Part shown: in pieces, positions 5,423 through 5,482 of the stretch
Position numbering within the stretch: position 1 is the stretch's first letter
Layout of the letters: each line of letters begins with the position of its first letter
Assembly: GCF_013179805.1 (NCBI RefSeq)
Contig: NZ_SRRZ01000220.1
Location: 1-5,482, forward strand
Reading direction: 5' to 3'
Length of the DNA: 5,482 bases
Origin: Microcoleus asticus IPMA8
Lineage (GTDB): Bacteria > Cyanobacteriota > Cyanobacteriia > Cyanobacteriales > Microcoleaceae
Program-made: the position numbers and the translations under genes
The notes under the pieces: generated by a model
Databases searched by the model: none
What the model saw: only the letters and a program-made list of their open reading frames with translations
What the model was told of the DNA's origin: nothing

Positions 5423-5482
5423 GTTGAAGTTATGCGGTTTTAGCGTTACAGCAGCCTGTCAATTTTACCTAAATTAAATAAG

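Larger units (their letters stand above)
4999..5482. other. Gene-free AT-rich stretch
   Basis: The 484 bases after the hydrolase contain no credible coding frame on either strand. No strong terminator follows the hydrolase stop. The only candidate is a 5-bp stem GAGAC/GTCTT followed by a short T run around 5101-5118, which is weak. The stretch is much richer in A and T than the two genes and is dominated by the repeat family at 5135-5334. Nothing marks the start of the next gene before the right edge. Confidence 0.65.

Overview
The window looks like a cyanobacterial chromosome segment. The octamer GCGATCGC (HIP1), over-represented in many cyanobacteria, occurs four times (2363-2370, 3118-3125, 3501-3508, 4393-4400). 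The mobile-element remnants also resemble families common in filamentous cyanobacteria. No genus can be assigned from the sequence alone.

There are three regions. (1) Positions 1-2942, all on the minus strand, hold degraded mobile DNA. From right to left these are the last ~60 codons of a tyrosine recombinase (2754-2942), a short repeat/palindrome block (2687-2747), and an IS630-family transposase pseudogene with several frameshifts (2179-2656). A chloroplast-like group II intron (predicted 58-2178, about 2.1 kb) interrupts that pseudogene just after its Y-D-Y-G-W codons. The last 57 bases are the presumed 3' exon. The intron's reverse transcriptase/maturase/HNH protein runs from 1645 to about 65 but is broken by three frameshifts. 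Its catalytic domain V also departs from the expected pairing at three positions, so the intron looks like a fossil nested in a fossil.

(2) Positions 2943-4998 hold a promoter-bearing spacer and two intact plus-strand genes. One is a classical short-chain dehydrogenase/reductase (3246-4049), the other a metallo-beta-lactamase-fold hydrolase related to the AHL-lactonase/glyoxalase II group (4156-4998). They are 106 bp apart and may be co-transcribed, though a TTGACA-containing inverted repeat between them could be a separate control point. Their substrates cannot be read from sequence. Both superfamilies include enzymes that inactivate acyl-homoserine lactones, so a shared small-molecule pathway is possible but unproven.

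(3) Positions 4999-5482 are AT-rich and gene-free. They carry four diverged copies of a ~21-bp repeat built on CAATCCTAAAT and one short hairpin.

No convincing new system was found. The most informative content is the layered decay of intron within transposon next to recombinase debris, and the SDR/MBL gene pair.
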